NCBI GenBank assembly: GCA_000403475.2
Contig: KE159795.1
Coordinates: 930,983 to 994,982 of the forward strand
DNA length: 64,000 nucleotides
Origin: Lachnospiraceae bacterium MD308
GTDB lineage: Bacteria; Bacillota; Clostridia; Lachnospirales; Lachnospiraceae
Direction of reading: 5' to 3'
Position 1 is the first letter of the stretch, and every line of letters starts with the position of its first letter. Under the pieces are notes generated by a model that did no database searches, had not been told where the DNA came from, and worked only from the letters and a program-made list of their open reading frames with translations. This document shows, one piece after another, positions 35,062-42,128 of this stretch. Made by a program: the position numbers and the translations under genes.

Positions 35062-35838
35062 TTAGAAACAGGTAAACGCTCCGTCAACAACAATATCGGA
35101 ACCCGTTGTAAATGAGCTTGTGTCGCCTGCCAGGTATACAAGAACTGACTGCAGCTCTTCCGGTTTTCCGAGCCTTCCCATCGGAGCCATTGCATTCCAC
35201 TGCTCAATCAGCGGTTTCAGATGCGGTGCATTCATGATAAGATCTGTCCCGATATATCCCGGGCTTATGCTGTTCACACGGACGCCGGTCTTTGCCCACT
35301 CAACCGCAAGGGATTTTGTCAGCATGATAACGCCGGCCTTGGAGGCGTTGTATGCACACTGCGGCTGCGGTACATTTACGATATGGCCTGACATAGACGC
35401 GGTGTTAATGATCGAGCCGTATCCCTGCTTTAACATTACGCGCCCTGCTGCTGTCGCACATAAGAACACGCCGTTCAGGTTAATGTTGATTACTTTGAGC
35501 CACTGCTCATATGACATCTCTTCTGCCGGTACGTTCAGCGCGATTCCTGCGTTGTTGTAGCATGCGTCAAGCTTTCCGTATGTATCAACTACCTTCGCAA
35601 CCATGGCCTCAACCTGCTCCTGGTCTGTAACGTCGCACTGGATTGCGATTGTCTTAGAGCCTGTAGCCTCTGCAATCTCCTTTGCGACTGCCTGCGCCCC
35701 TTCAATATTGATATCTACAACCGCAACGTCTGCTCCCGCCTCCGCGAATGCCATCGCCGCGCATTTGCCGATGCCGCTTGCTGCTCCTGTAACATAAATA
35801 GCTTTTCCGTCCAGTCTCATCTTTTCAATAATTCCCAT
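35062..35838 (-). CDS. Short-chain dehydrogenase/reductase (polyol/ketose oxidoreductase-like)
   Basis: Classical SDR of 258 aa: cofactor site TGAASGIGK, acidic residue in VVDINIEG that favours NAD(H), structural NNAG, catalytic Ser in INTASMSG and YNASK. Closest in pattern to sorbose reductase and arabinitol/xylitol dehydrogenase types. It is the first gene of the operon that also encodes the ABC transporter, so it probably acts on the imported compound. Start at 35838 follows GGGAGG; ATG 35823 (MRLDGKAIYVTG) is an alternative. Confidence 0.88.
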   Translation of the reverse strand: MGIIEKMRLDGKAIYVTGAASGIGKCAAMAFAEAGADVAVVDINIEGAQAVAKEIAEATGSKTIAIQCDVTDQEQVEAMVAKVVDTYGKLDACYNNAGIALNVPAEEMSYEQWLKVININLNGVFLCATAAGRVMLKQGYGSIINTASMSGHIVNVPQPQCAYNASKAGVIMLTKSLAVEWAKTGVRVNSISPGYIGTDLIMNAPHLKPLIEQWNAMAPMGRLGKPEELQSVLVYLAGDTSSFTTGSDIVVDGAFTCF

Positions 35839-35898
35839 CTTTTTAATTCCTCCCTTTTCTAATTCTGAATTAATTTTGTGAAACGTTTGATATAAGAC

Positions 35899-35922
35899 TT
35901 TTATAAATGCGTTTTATAAATG
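35899..35922 (-). promoter_or_regulatory. Candidate ROK operator, direct repeat TTTTATAAATG x2
   Basis: Two identical 11-mers TTTTATAAATG (plus strand, 35899-35909 and 35912-35922), offset by 13 bp, lie just after the -10 box of the SDR operon. Related TTATAAAA elements follow the -10 boxes of the kinase and epimerase genes. Confidence 0.5.
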
Positions 35923-35930
35923 TTATTGAG

Positions 35931-35959
35931 ATTATAACCCTGAAAACTATTTTGTGCAA
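35931..35959 (-). promoter_or_regulatory. Promoter of the SDR-ABC transporter operon
   Basis: Minus strand TTGCAC (35954-35959), 17-nt spacer, TATAAT (35931-35936). Confidence 0.75.
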
Positions 35960-35987
35960 GCCGTAATTTCTGACAAATTATTGATAT

Positions 35988-36013
35988 CGTTTTTAGCTAT
36001 TTTGCATAATGTT
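35988..36013 (-). promoter_or_regulatory. Conserved upstream element, copy 2
   Basis: CGTTTTTAGCTATTTTGCAT followed by AATGTT matches copy 1 at 30120-30145 at nearly every base, and lies 28 bp upstream of the SDR -35 box. Confidence 0.55.
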
Positions 36014-36310
36014 ATTTTTTTATCATTTCCGAACTTTATTTCTTTATTTTATTCTTTATTATAGTGTTTAATTAAGTATTTAACTTATTTGCATTGTAAC
36101 ATATCATGTACGATTTTTCAATATCTTTTTTTTATTTTCCCCATCCCGGGCAGCGCCGCATACTCGCGGCACCCTCTGGCGGAAGAATATTTCCTGAAAG
36201 CGTCAACCAAACTTAGCTTGGCAATGCCGCCGCTGCGCGCAAATGCTTTCATCAGCTCCTGTCCATCGCGCAGTCCGGCATATAATCCTGTTAAAATCAA
36301 TGTAAAACGC

Positions 36311-36339
36311 TTGTCAACCACAAACCGCAATGTTATAAT
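36311..36339 (+). promoter_or_regulatory. Promoter of the epimerase gene
   Basis: TTGTCA, 17-nt spacer, TATAAT, followed by ATATATAAAATACTTTTATA before the ribosome binding site, which resembles the candidate ROK sites. Confidence 0.75.
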
Positions 36340-36379
36340 AAACACATATATAAAATACTTTTATAAAGGAGGTTCGACT

Positions 36380-37249
36380 ATGAAACATGGCATCTACTAT
36401 GCATACTGGGAAAAAGAATGGGCGGCAGACTACGAATATTATGTAGAAAAAGCTGCGCGTCTAGGTTTCGATATCCTTGAAGTAGGCGCGGCGCCGCTTC
36501 CGGATTACACCCCCGCACAGATCCAGTCGTTAAAATCCTGTGCCGCGAAAAACGGAATTCAGCTTACAGCAGGCTACGGCCCCACATCTGAACACAACAT
36601 GGGAGCTTCCGACCCGGCTGTTGTAAAAAATGCCACAGAGTGGTACAAACAGCTCTTTGACGTGATGGCACAGCTTGACATCCATCTGATCGGCGGCGCC
36701 CTCTATTCCTATTGGCCAGTCAGCTTCGACGGTGTTGACAAAGCTGAAGACTGGAAACGGAGCGTAGAGGGCATGCAGACCCTTGCCCCCATCGCAAAGC
36801 AGTATGGCATTGACTTAGGAATGGAAGTGCTGAACCGGTTTGAAAACCATATCCTGAACACCGCAGAAGAGGGCGTCTCATTCGTAACAGAAGTCGGCCA
36901 GGACAACGTGAAGGTAATGTTAGATACATTTCATATGAATATCGAGGAGACGAGCATTGCCGATGCCATCCGCACTGCCGGCAGCCTTCTGGGCCATCTC
37001 CACACAGGAGAATGCAACCGCATGGTTCCGGGCAAAGGGCGCACTCCATGGCGCGAGATCGGCGAGGCCCTCCGCGATATCCAATATGACGGAGCCGTTG
37101 TCATGGAGCCTTTCGTGGCCATGGGCGGACAGGTAGGAAGAGACATCCACATCTGGCACGACTTAAGCCGCGGCGCAACGGAATCCCAGCTTGATAAAGA
37201 CGCGCAGGATGCTGTTACTTTCCAGCGCTATATGCTGGAGTGGAAGTAA
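36380..37249 (+). CDS. D-psicose (D-allulose) 3-epimerase
   Basis: Manganese-dependent ketose 3-epimerase of 289 aa that interconverts D-allulose and D-fructose and can also act on other ketoses. The sequence follows the clostridial enzymes closely: MKHGIYYAYWEKEW start, HLIGGALYSYWPV, EVLNRFENHILNTAEEGV, LDTFHMNIEE and GHLHTGECNR. Metal and catalytic residues are Glu149, Asp182, His208 and Glu243, one lower than in the C. cellulolyticum enzyme. The start at 36380 has AAAGGAGG; the frame upstream to 36089 is not family-like. It is the only plus-strand gene among the sugar genes here and has its own promoter. Confidence 0.93.
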   Translation: MKHGIYYAYWEKEWAADYEYYVEKAARLGFDILEVGAAPLPDYTPAQIQSLKSCAAKNGIQLTAGYGPTSEHNMGASDPAVVKNATEWYKQLFDVMAQLDIHLIGGALYSYWPVSFDGVDKAEDWKRSVEGMQTLAPIAKQYGIDLGMEVLNRFENHILNTAEEGVSFVTEVGQDNVKVMLDTFHMNIEETSIADAIRTAGSLLGHLHTGECNRMVPGKGRTPWREIGEALRDIQYDGAVVMEPFVAMGGQVGRDIHIWHDLSRGATESQLDKDAQDAVTFQRYMLEWK

Positions 37250-37267
37250 CCGCCCCTCGTCTGTAAA

Positions 37268-37306
37268 GAAAGACCGGAGATGCATTTCATACATACTCCG
37301 GTCTTT
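37268..37306. terminator. Bidirectional terminator between epimerase and dehydrogenase genes
   Basis: AAAGACCGGAG / CTCCGGTCTTT stem with A-run and T-run flanks between two convergent genes. Confidence 0.88.
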
Positions 37307-37355
37307 TCTTCTCTCTTTCCTTCAGCCAGCTCTTTTACTCTATAAAACGCAAGTC

Positions 37356-38408
37356 TTACTCTTCCGTGATACGGATGACCGCCTTTACGATATCCGCCTT
37401 GTTGCTCACGCTGTAATCCATCGCCTTCTGCACCTCGTCCAGCGAGAATATATTGGTCGCGATCCCTTTTAAGTTCACCTTTCCTGCCGCCACTGCCTCT
37501 ATGGCCATCGGGTAGATATGACGGTAACGGAATACCGTCTTAAAGGTCAGCTCCTTATCAAGCACCAGGCTCATCGGAAGAGTCATCTCACCGCTCTTGC
37601 TGTATCCTACCAGTACGATGTTGGAACCCTTTTTCGTCATATGGATGGTCTGCACTGTCGTAAACTCTGTTCCTGCCGTCTCCACCGCAAGGTCGCATCC
37701 TTTTCCGTCCGTAAGGCGCAACACTTCCTCTACCGCATCCTTTTCTTTCCCGTTGATCACTCCGTCAGCGCCTAACTCCATCGCTTTTTCCAGACGTTTC
37801 TCCATGATATCAACTACATATACCTTTGATACGCCCATAGCCTTTAACGCCATCATCGTCACCAGCCCGATACATCCCGCGCCCATGACAACCGCTGTCT
37901 GTCCGGCTCTTGCGCCCCCCTGCATAGCAGCGTGGAATCCTACCGCCAGAGGCTCTATGAGAGCGCCCTCCAATGTGCTTACATTTTCCGGCAGCTTAAA
38001 GCACAGGTCCGCCTCATGAGCTACATACTCCTGGAACACCCCGTCCACCGGAGGCGTTGCAAAGAACACGACGTCCGGACAGAGATTATAACGTCCTGTC
38101 TTGCAGAATTCGCAGTGTCCGCATGTCTTTCCCGGCTCTAACGCCACCCTGTCTCCGACCTTTAAGTGCTTAACGTCTTTTCCTACCTCAACTACCGTTC
38201 CGCCCGGCTCATGTCCAAGGACAAAAGGAGGCTCCACCACATAATCTCCGATGGCGCCCGTCTCATAATAGTGAAGGTCGCTTCCGCAGATTCCCACATA
38301 TTCAAGCTTAACAAGCACTTCATTGTCCTGAACTTTCGGAATCTCCCTCTCCTCAAATCCCATCTTGCCGATTCCAAGCATTACTGCTGTTTTCATCATT
38401 CCATCCAT
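37356..38408 (-). CDS. Zinc-dependent polyol dehydrogenase (sorbitol/L-iditol/xylitol type)
   Basis: Medium-chain dehydrogenase of 350 aa. Catalytic zinc ligands are in GICGSDLHYYETG and LGHEPGG, structural zinc cysteines in GKTCGHCEFCKTGRYNLC, and the nucleotide motif GAGCIGLV is followed by an acidic residue (VVDIMEK), indicating NAD. The HYYETG...DYVVEPPFVLGHE pattern is that of sorbitol and xylitol dehydrogenases. With the neighbouring epimerase it could link sorbitol, fructose and allulose. Start 38408 follows AGGAGG. The gene is monocistronic, with a promoter at 38462-38490. Confidence 0.9.
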   Translation of the reverse strand: MDGMMKTAVMLGIGKMGFEEREIPKVQDNEVLVKLEYVGICGSDLHYYETGAIGDYVVEPPFVLGHEPGGTVVEVGKDVKHLKVGDRVALEPGKTCGHCEFCKTGRYNLCPDVVFFATPPVDGVFQEYVAHEADLCFKLPENVSTLEGALIEPLAVGFHAAMQGGARAGQTAVVMGAGCIGLVTMMALKAMGVSKVYVVDIMEKRLEKAMELGADGVINGKEKDAVEEVLRLTDGKGCDLAVETAGTEFTTVQTIHMTKKGSNIVLVGYSKSGEMTLPMSLVLDKELTFKTVFRYRHIYPMAIEAVAAGKVNLKGIATNIFSLDEVQKAMDYSVSNKADIVKAVIRITEE

Positions 38409-38461
38409 AATTTATTTCCTCCTTTTTAATATACTTTATTAATATATTTTATTATGTATTC

Positions 38462-38490
38462 ATCTTAGTACCTTGATATAATTTTGTCAA
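38462..38490 (-). promoter_or_regulatory. Promoter of the sorbitol-type dehydrogenase gene
   Basis: Minus strand TTGACA (38485-38490), 17-nt spacer, TAAGAT (38462-38467); the leader continues with AT-rich ATAATAAAATATATTAATA, possibly a ROK site. Confidence 0.7.
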
Positions 38491-38583
38491 CAAGAACTGC
38501 TGATTATAAATCCATTTCGTCATTGTCTCCAATTCCGCCGCTCATTTTTTAGTAAAATATACAATATCGCCTTTTTCCGCATC

Positions 38584-38612
38584 AAAAAGGACTCCTTCCC
38601 CGGAGCCCTTCC
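38584..38612 (-). terminator. Terminator of the second ROK gene
   Basis: AAGGGCTCC / GGAGTCCTT stem with one bulge, followed by TTTTT on the minus strand, just past the ROK stop. Confidence 0.75.
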
Positions 38613-38643
38613 GCCAAATCCTAATATGGTATTTTAATACTGC

Positions 38644-39768
38644 CTATATCTCTTCGATAAAAAGCTCGATTACTCTCAGGGCTGCCCCCAAAGCCGCCGC
38701 ACCGGTCTTATAATTGCAGCTCTTTACGAAGGTTCTGCCCTCCGTAAAGATGCTCCTTGCCGATACCTTTTCCCAGATTTCCTGCATGTGCTCCTCCACA
38801 TAGCTGCCTACATATCCGCCCAGGACAATATCGCAGTCCAGGATCATGTGGATATTATTGATCGCGATTGCAAGGTAATCCGTATACCCTTCCCAGAGTT
38901 TCCCAAATTCCTCGTCTCCCTGCCGGAGCCTGACAAAAAACTGCTCAAGCTTTCCACTGGCGGCATCTGACAGATAGGACGCCGCGCAGTAAGCATCCAG
39001 GCATCCAAGTTTGCCGCAGTAGCAAGGCTCTCCGTCGGGTATGACGGTCATATGGCCCACCTCCCCGCAGCGGAATCCCGTCCCCTGCACCAGTCCACTG
39101 TCGTTAAATATCGCTCCTCCAACAGTGTTGCTCAGGGAGATATAGAAAAACCGCTCCATGCTCTCCGAGCGAATCCCTTCCGCATATGCCCCCGCATTGG
39201 CATCATTGAGAAAATAGCAAGGGTACGCGAAAAAACGGCTGATTGATGCAAACGGCACCGAATCCACTCCAAGTATATGGGAATGAACCACCATCTCTCT
39301 GTCAAGGTCAACGATCCCCGGAAAAGAAATGCCGATTCCCAAAAGTTTTTCCCTGTCCGCACATGCCTCCTCAAGGAACTCTTCTAGTTTTCCATTCACT
39401 GTGACATAATAGTCATCCTCATCCGCAAAGGGCAGGAAAATACGGTTATACTTTAAAATCTCTCCCGTAATATTCGTCAGCAGCAGCCCGATATGGTTCT
39501 TTGTGATATCAAGGCCGGCCGCCAGCCTCACATTCGCCGCCACAGACAGCGCTTTCGCCCGCCGACCGCCTGTAGACTCAAGCTCGCCTGTCTCCTCGAT
39601 AAGCCCGCGCTCAATAAGCTCCTTCGTGTTCTGCGTCACCGTAGGCAGGCTCATCTTTACGGCGTAAGATATGTCCGGGTTGGACACGACACCGTGCTGG
39701 CAGATGTAGCGAAAGATAATATTCCGGTTATTCTTCTTGACTTCTATATTCGTTGATTGTCTCTTCAT
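38644..39768 (-). CDS. ROK-family transcriptional repressor, second copy
   Basis: Protein of 374 aa: winged helix (residues 15-65, with ISYAVKMSLPTVTQNTKELI), then a ROK domain with GIGISFPGIVD, CGEVGHMTVIP and the zinc motif CYCGKLGCLDAYC. It has the same organisation as the ROK protein at 30155-31291 but is clearly a different sequence, so the two may sense different sugars. It is monocistronic and lies beside the sorbitol-type dehydrogenase gene, its most likely target. Confidence 0.9.
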   Translation of the reverse strand: MKRQSTNIEVKKNNRNIIFRYICQHGVVSNPDISYAVKMSLPTVTQNTKELIERGLIEETGELESTGGRRAKALSVAANVRLAAGLDITKNHIGLLLTNITGEILKYNRIFLPFADEDDYYVTVNGKLEEFLEEACADREKLLGIGISFPGIVDLDREMVVHSHILGVDSVPFASISRFFAYPCYFLNDANAGAYAEGIRSESMERFFYISLSNTVGGAIFNDSGLVQGTGFRCGEVGHMTVIPDGEPCYCGKLGCLDAYCAASYLSDAASGKLEQFFVRLRQGDEEFGKLWEGYTDYLAIAINNIHMILDCDIVLGGYVGSYVEEHMQEIWEKVSARSIFTEGRTFVKSCNYKTGAAALGAALRVIELFIEEI

Positions 39769-39857
39769 CCTGTATCCCTGCGCTCAATAAAGGTCTTTTA
39801 TCCAGTATAGCATCATGGGCGGCAAAAGACAAGCAGCTCTCGTTTTATCCTGTCGTT

Positions 39858-41915
39858 TTATTCCTCTTCTTTTTCCATGCCCTCTGCAGCCTCCTGCCTG
39901 CAGAGCTCTTCAAAATCATGTATAGCATCTTCCGAGCCCATCATCCAGAGAATATCTCCCGCCTCGATGATCGTACTCGCAGTAGGGAGTTCCAGTATCT
40001 TGCTGTAAGGCGTCTTAAGGCCTACGATCAGGCAATGATAGCGGTCCTGAATCCTGGACTCCCGGATCAGCTTGTCACAGAACGAATCCGTAGGCAATAC
40101 CTGGTATTCAATACAGCTAAGCGGAGATTGTTTTTCCGTATCCCCGTAGCCCAGGAAATCCTTAAGAGAGCCTACCGAATACTTCGCCCCCACATCCTGG
40201 TAATCCCGGAACCGGTCAAGCGCTTTCGCAACGCCTACCGCGAATACACGGTCGCCGGCAAATACATGGGTACTTCCTCCCGGCACAAGGATAATCTCCG
40301 TCTTCCTCTCAATCTTAATGATAAATACATTCTGCCGGCGCCCCCAGTAGAGCTCCAATAGCGTCTTGCCCGCATAATCGGCATCTTTCGGCACCACGAA
40401 AGACATAACTTTATAGTCGTCCTCAAAGCTGTCTACAAACCCCGGCATGTTGATGGTCGCATTGGACTCAGACATGCTCGCAAAAAGAAACGTCGCTCTG
40501 GTAAGGGAAGAGTATTGCTTTCTGGCGCGGTAATCCATCAGGTAGAGAACGCCTCCCGCAATCATCCATGCCGCAAAGATCAGAACCGCCGCGCCGCCCA
40601 TGAAGACCGGCTGCCCCGGAACAAACAAAAGGACGAACAGCCCTGTCATACAGACTGCCGCAAACCATGCCATGGGCAGACCGCCGGGAATCTTATAGGG
40701 CCGTTTTAACGCCGGTTCCTTTTTCCGCAGGATAATCAGGCAGAATGCCGTGATCATCCAGCTCGCAACATAACCGGCCGCCGAGAAACTCGTCAGTGCG
40801 CCGATAAGCCCGCTCCCTAAAAACGGTCCGATCAGCGACGCAACCAGACTGACTTTCAGCGCATTTACCGGCGTCTTATAGACAGGATGCTGTTTTGAAA
40901 GGCTGAAAGGCACGATACTTACCCGCGCCATTGCCATAAGGATCTGAGAAGATGCCATCATAAATCCATTCCACGTCGTCAGAAGGCCGCAGACCGCCCC
41001 CAGTAAGATCAGCACATACAAAACATTTCCAAGACCGCCCGGATAAAGCTCCCTGAACATAAGCGCAGCCGAAGGATTGGAAAACTTTATAAAATTTTTC
41101 CATGGAAGGGCGCCGCCCAAAGTAAACAGCAAAAGCGCATAAAACAGACAGGATAAGACCACCGTCACGACTACTGTCTTTCCCACTCCCTTTGTATCGC
41201 CGCCGGCGCTCTCGATTCCCTGAGGAATTGTCTCGAACCCGGCTAAAAAGAACGGTACAGACGCGAGGATTGACGCCATGCCCCCCAGAAAAGAGCTGTG
41301 CGTGCCCACCCCCGTATTTTCATAAAACGGCATAAGATTGCTGACATCAAACTTGAGCACAGCACAGATCATCGCCAGAATGCCCGCGCCCACAAGAGCC
41401 ATGCAAAGGATTTTCTGCAGGGATGCCGACGATGCGACACCCTTTCTGTTGATAAAGTAAAGCAGGACAGAAATCACGGTTCCAAGTATGATATGGCCCA
41501 CATAGATATCCGCCCCGGCCAGGGAATAAAGCGGCGCCCCGGCCTTTAATACCGGGAAAACGATGCTTAAGATATCTACAACATAAATGGCCTCCCAGGG
41601 AATGATCGTGATAAACGCTCCGAATGCCGCCCAGCCGGAGAGAAAGGCAATACGGTCCCCAAACGCCCGGAAAGCGTAGGCCATGCCTCCGCCGGACACC
41701 GGCAGCATCGTACATAGCTCGCAGTAGCAGAGCGCGATCGGCACCATAAGGACCATCGCCACCATATACCCTGACGCCGCCGGCAGCGGCCCTCCGCTGC
41801 TGTTCATCCAGCTGTTAATTGAAACCGCCCAGCCTACACCTACAATTGCGCCAAAACCAATGCAGAAAAAGTCAAGTGCAGACACTCCTTTTTTTTGTTC
41901 TGTCTTTTGTCCCAT
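39858..41915 (-). CDS. APC-superfamily permease with C-terminal RCK_C (TrkA-C) domains
   Basis: Membrane transporter of 685 aa. Residues 1-460 carry about 12 hydrophobic helices with APC features (GFGAIVGVGWAVSIN, MLPVSGGGMAYAFRAFGDRI, FFLAGFETIPQGIES). Residues 470-685 are soluble and contain two regions resembling RCK_C domains (YAGKTLLELYWGRRQNVFII and SFCDKLIRESRIQDRYHCLI). Such domains gate potassium and some amino-acid carriers through ligands such as cyclic dinucleotides. Substrate is probably an amino acid or amine. Single gene between the second ROK gene and the pyruvate oxidoreductase. Confidence 0.85.
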   Translation of the reverse strand: MGQKTEQKKGVSALDFFCIGFGAIVGVGWAVSINSWMNSSGGPLPAASGYMVAMVLMVPIALCYCELCTMLPVSGGGMAYAFRAFGDRIAFLSGWAAFGAFITIIPWEAIYVVDILSIVFPVLKAGAPLYSLAGADIYVGHIILGTVISVLLYFINRKGVASSASLQKILCMALVGAGILAMICAVLKFDVSNLMPFYENTGVGTHSSFLGGMASILASVPFFLAGFETIPQGIESAGGDTKGVGKTVVVTVVLSCLFYALLLFTLGGALPWKNFIKFSNPSAALMFRELYPGGLGNVLYVLILLGAVCGLLTTWNGFMMASSQILMAMARVSIVPFSLSKQHPVYKTPVNALKVSLVASLIGPFLGSGLIGALTSFSAAGYVASWMITAFCLIILRKKEPALKRPYKIPGGLPMAWFAAVCMTGLFVLLFVPGQPVFMGGAAVLIFAAWMIAGGVLYLMDYRARKQYSSLTRATFLFASMSESNATINMPGFVDSFEDDYKVMSFVVPKDADYAGKTLLELYWGRRQNVFIIKIERKTEIILVPGGSTHVFAGDRVFAVGVAKALDRFRDYQDVGAKYSVGSLKDFLGYGDTEKQSPLSCIEYQVLPTDSFCDKLIRESRIQDRYHCLIVGLKTPYSKILELPTASTIIEAGDILWMMGSEDAIHDFEELCRQEAAEGMEKEEE

Positions 41916-42054
41916 AATTTTCTTCCTCTCCTGTTATAATCTAATAACCAGTATACTTCCTGGAATCTTATGATGCAATGATTTATCGCAATCTCTTTTA
42001 TCTTTATTTTAGAAATTCTCCAATCCTTTGTCGTCAGGCTTTTGTTGCCAATCG

Positions 42055-42088
42055 AAAACAGGCGGCTGCTTTACGCAACCGCCTGTTT
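42055..42088 (-). terminator. Terminator of the pyruvate:ferredoxin oxidoreductase gene
   Basis: AAACAGGCGGTTGC / GCAGCCGCCTGTTT stem with one mismatch and a short loop, 40 nt past the stop, then TT-rich sequence. Confidence 0.85.
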
Positions 42089-42128
42089 CCTCTTATTTGA
42101 TACCTCTTAAGGACTTTGGAATCTTTCC

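Larger units (their letters stand above)
35839..36379. other. Divergent regulatory region between SDR and epimerase genes
   Basis: About 540 bases. It holds the two divergent promoters, candidate ROK sites and conserved upstream element copy 2. The stretch 36127-36330 is richer in G+C than its surroundings and carries a 75-codon minus-strand frame (stop 36118) that I do not recognise; it may be a gene remnant. Nothing else stands out. Confidence 0.5.

Noticed and set aside
35879-35895. A CcpA cre site at GTGAAACGTTTGATA
   Set aside because: The centre ACGT fits loosely, but several required cre positions do not match, and the site is downstream of the promoter in an AT-rich leader.
36089-36379. 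A 97-residue N-terminal extension of the epimerase
   Set aside because: The residues are unlike the family, run through the promoter and have no ribosome binding site, whereas ATG 36380 has a perfect one.
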